A stretch of DNA of 7,239 nt from Burkholderiales bacterium (GTDB taxonomy: Bacteria > Pseudomonadota > Gammaproteobacteria > Burkholderiales > Thiobacillaceae): contig SXRG01000065.1 of assembly GCA_005793645.1 (NCBI GenBank), positions 1 to 7,239 on the forward strand. The letters are read 5' to 3'. The notes under the pieces are model-generated. The model ran no database searches. It worked only from the letters and a program-made list of their open reading frames with translations, and was not told the DNA's origin. Position 1 is the first letter of the stretch. Every line of letters starts with the position of its first letter. This document shows positions 5,976 through 7,239 of the stretch, piece after piece. Position numbers and translations under genes: made by a program.

Positions 5976-7239
5976 ATGGTTTCGCCCATACATAGTGCAA
6001 CAGAACGCCTGCTAACGGCGCGTCTGCATGATCCCTTCAGCCTGCTCGGTACCCACAGAGATGGCGATACGGGTTGGATTCTGCGCGTTTTTCGACCGTG
6101 TGCCTCACATGTCGAACTTCTGACTCCGACTGGGTTTACCCCCCTGATGCGCATAGATGCGCGCGGCCTCTTTATCTGGCAAGGCACCACCAAACCGAAC
6201 CACCCGGCTCGCCTACGCATTCACGAAGACGGCCACAGTTTTGAAATTGTTGACCCCTACGGTTTCGATCCCCTCATCAGCAACGACGAACTACACCTCT
6301 TTGCCGAGGGTCGCCTGCTCGAAGCCTGGCGCAGCTTTGGCGCCCAAGTCATGACCCTCAATGGCGTCGGCGGGGTACGCTTCGTCGTCTGGGCACCCAA
6401 CTGCGAACGGGCCTCTGTCGTTGGCGATTTCAACACCTGGGACGGCCGTTGCCACCCAATGCGCGCCCGCGATGGGGGTGTCTGGGAACTCTTCATCCCG
6501 GGACTCACAGCCGGTGACCTATACCGTTTTGAGCTACGCAATCGTGACAGCGGCACGATCCTAACCAAGACCGATCCCTATGCCCGCCACTTCGAGCGGC
6601 GCCCCGGCACAGCCTGCGTCGTCCCCGCCCCCGCCGGTCATCCTTGGCAGGACCAGGACTGGATGATAGCCCGTGCCCACCGCGACTGGCTGCATGCCCC
6701 GATGAACATCTACGAGGTGCACGCCGGTTCCTGGCGCCGCCATCCCGATGCGGCCAACGGCCGTTTCTACACCTGGCGCGAAATGGCCGACAGCCTGGTC
6801 CCGTACGCCGTTGAAATGGGCTACACCCACCTCGAGCTCCTACCTATCACCGAGCATCCGCTGGACGAATCCTGGGGTTATCAGGCCACCGGTTATTTCG
6901 CGCCAACCTCGCGTTTCGGCTCTCCCGACGATCTACGCCATTTCATCGATACCTGCCACCAAGCTGGGCTCGGTGTCCTGCTCGACTGGGTGCCAGGCCA
7001 CTTTCCCCAGGATGCCTTGGCCCTCGCCCGCTATGACGGCAGCGCCCTTTACGAACATGAAGACCCGCGCCAAGGTCTACACCAAGACTGGGGCACACAC
7101 ATCTTCAACTATGGCCGCAATGAGGTGCGCGGCTTCCTGCTCGCCAGCGCACACTACTGGCTATCCGAGTTCCACTTCGACGGCCTGCGCGTCGATGCCG
7201 TTGCCTCCATGCTCTACCTGGACTATTCCCGCAAGGCCG
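5976..7239 (+). CDS. glgB: 1,4-alpha-glucan branching enzyme (3' end outside window)
   Basis: GlgB cuts an alpha-1,4 chain and re-joins it through an alpha-1,6 link, creating glycogen branches in the cytoplasm. The open frame from ATG 5976 runs uninterrupted to the window end: 421 codons of an expected total near 730. The N1 domain (about 10-105) has HDPFSLLGTH (18-27). CBM48 follows (about 115-210) with VRFVVWAPN (134-142) and VVGDFNTWDG (148-157). The GH13 barrel starts with NIYEVHAGSWRR (244-255) and continues with ELLPITEHP (287-295), SWGYQATGYFAPTSRFG (299-315), DWVPGHFPQD (337-346) and FDGLRVDAVASM (401-412). Asp407 matches the catalytic nucleophile Asp405 of E. coli GlgB. The acid/base Glu (E. 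coli Glu458) lies beyond the edge and cannot be checked. The start is supported by AAAGGAG at 5962-5968. It is transcribed divergently from glgC, which suggests joint control from the shared region. Confidence 0.97.
   Translation, partial: MVSPIHSATERLLTARLHDPFSLLGTHRDGDTGWILRVFRPCASHVELLTPTGFTPLMRIDARGLFIWQGTTKPNHPARLRIHEDGHSFEIVDPYGFDPLISNDELHLFAEGRLLEAWRSFGAQVMTLNGVGGVRFVVWAPNCERASVVGDFNTWDGRCHPMRARDGGVWELFIPGLTAGDLYRFELRNRDSGTILTKTDPYARHFERRPGTACVVPAPAGHPWQDQDWMIARAHRDWLHAPMNIYEVHAGSWRRHPDAANGRFYTWREMADSLVPYAVEMGYTHLELLPITEHPLDESWGYQATGYFAPTSRFGSPDDLRHFIDTCHQAGLGVLLDWVPGHFPQDALALARYDGSALYEHEDPRQGLHQDWGTHIFNYGRNEVRGFLLASAHYWLSEFHFDGLRVDAVASMLYLDYSRKA

Noticed and set aside
1..7239. CRISPR arrays, tRNA or rRNA genes, insertion sequences, attachment sites
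   Set aside because: No regularly spaced direct repeats, cloverleaf-like sequences, transposase motifs or long terminal inverted repeats were seen on either strand.

Overview
The window is a glycogen / alpha-glucan metabolism locus from a moderately GC-rich bacterium. Best guess is a gammaproteobacterium, possibly a sulfur oxidiser or methanotroph-like autotroph. That guess rests on the E. coli-like GlgC and GlgB sequences, the proteobacterial SlyD-type FKBP, and the repeat style of the partial protein at the left edge. It is an inference; there is no rRNA or other marker gene here.

Layout. Positions 1-140 hold the 3' end of a plus-strand gene for a small Pro/Thr/Tyr-repeat protein with strongly biased codons. 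A compact A-run/hairpin/T-run element (166-193) follows. It can terminate both this gene and the convergent minus-strand cluster. That cluster, read right to left, is: glgC (ADP-glucose pyrophosphorylase, 5807-4527); a cytoplasmic amylopullulanase/alpha-amylase-like GH57 enzyme (4428-2791); a second GH57 enzyme of the 4-alpha-glucanotransferase type (2742-724); and a SlyD-type FKBP protein (692-210). The gaps are 98, 48 and 31 bp, so a single operon is likely. A GNRA-looped hairpin between glgC and the first GH57 gene may tune distal expression. Across a 168-bp divergent control region lies glgB (branching enzyme), starting at 5976 on the plus strand and cut by the window end just after its catalytic Asp.

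How the genes work together. GlgC makes ADP-glucose, the glycosyl donor for glycogen. GlgB introduces alpha-1,6 branches. The two GH57 enzymes would trim or debranch and disproportionate the alpha-glucan chains, jobs done in E. coli by the GH13 enzyme GlgX and the GH77 enzyme MalQ. Glycogen synthase (glgA) and phosphorylase (glgP) are not in the window and may lie beyond glgB or elsewhere. The FKBP at the operon end may be a folding helper or simply co-transcribed.

No mobile element, CRISPR array, tRNA or rRNA was seen. There is no stretch over 300 bp without a gene. I see no clearly new system. The points most worth checking are non-canonical motif residues in the second GH57 enzyme, altered FKBP pocket residues, and the inverted repeats in the glgC-glgB control region.
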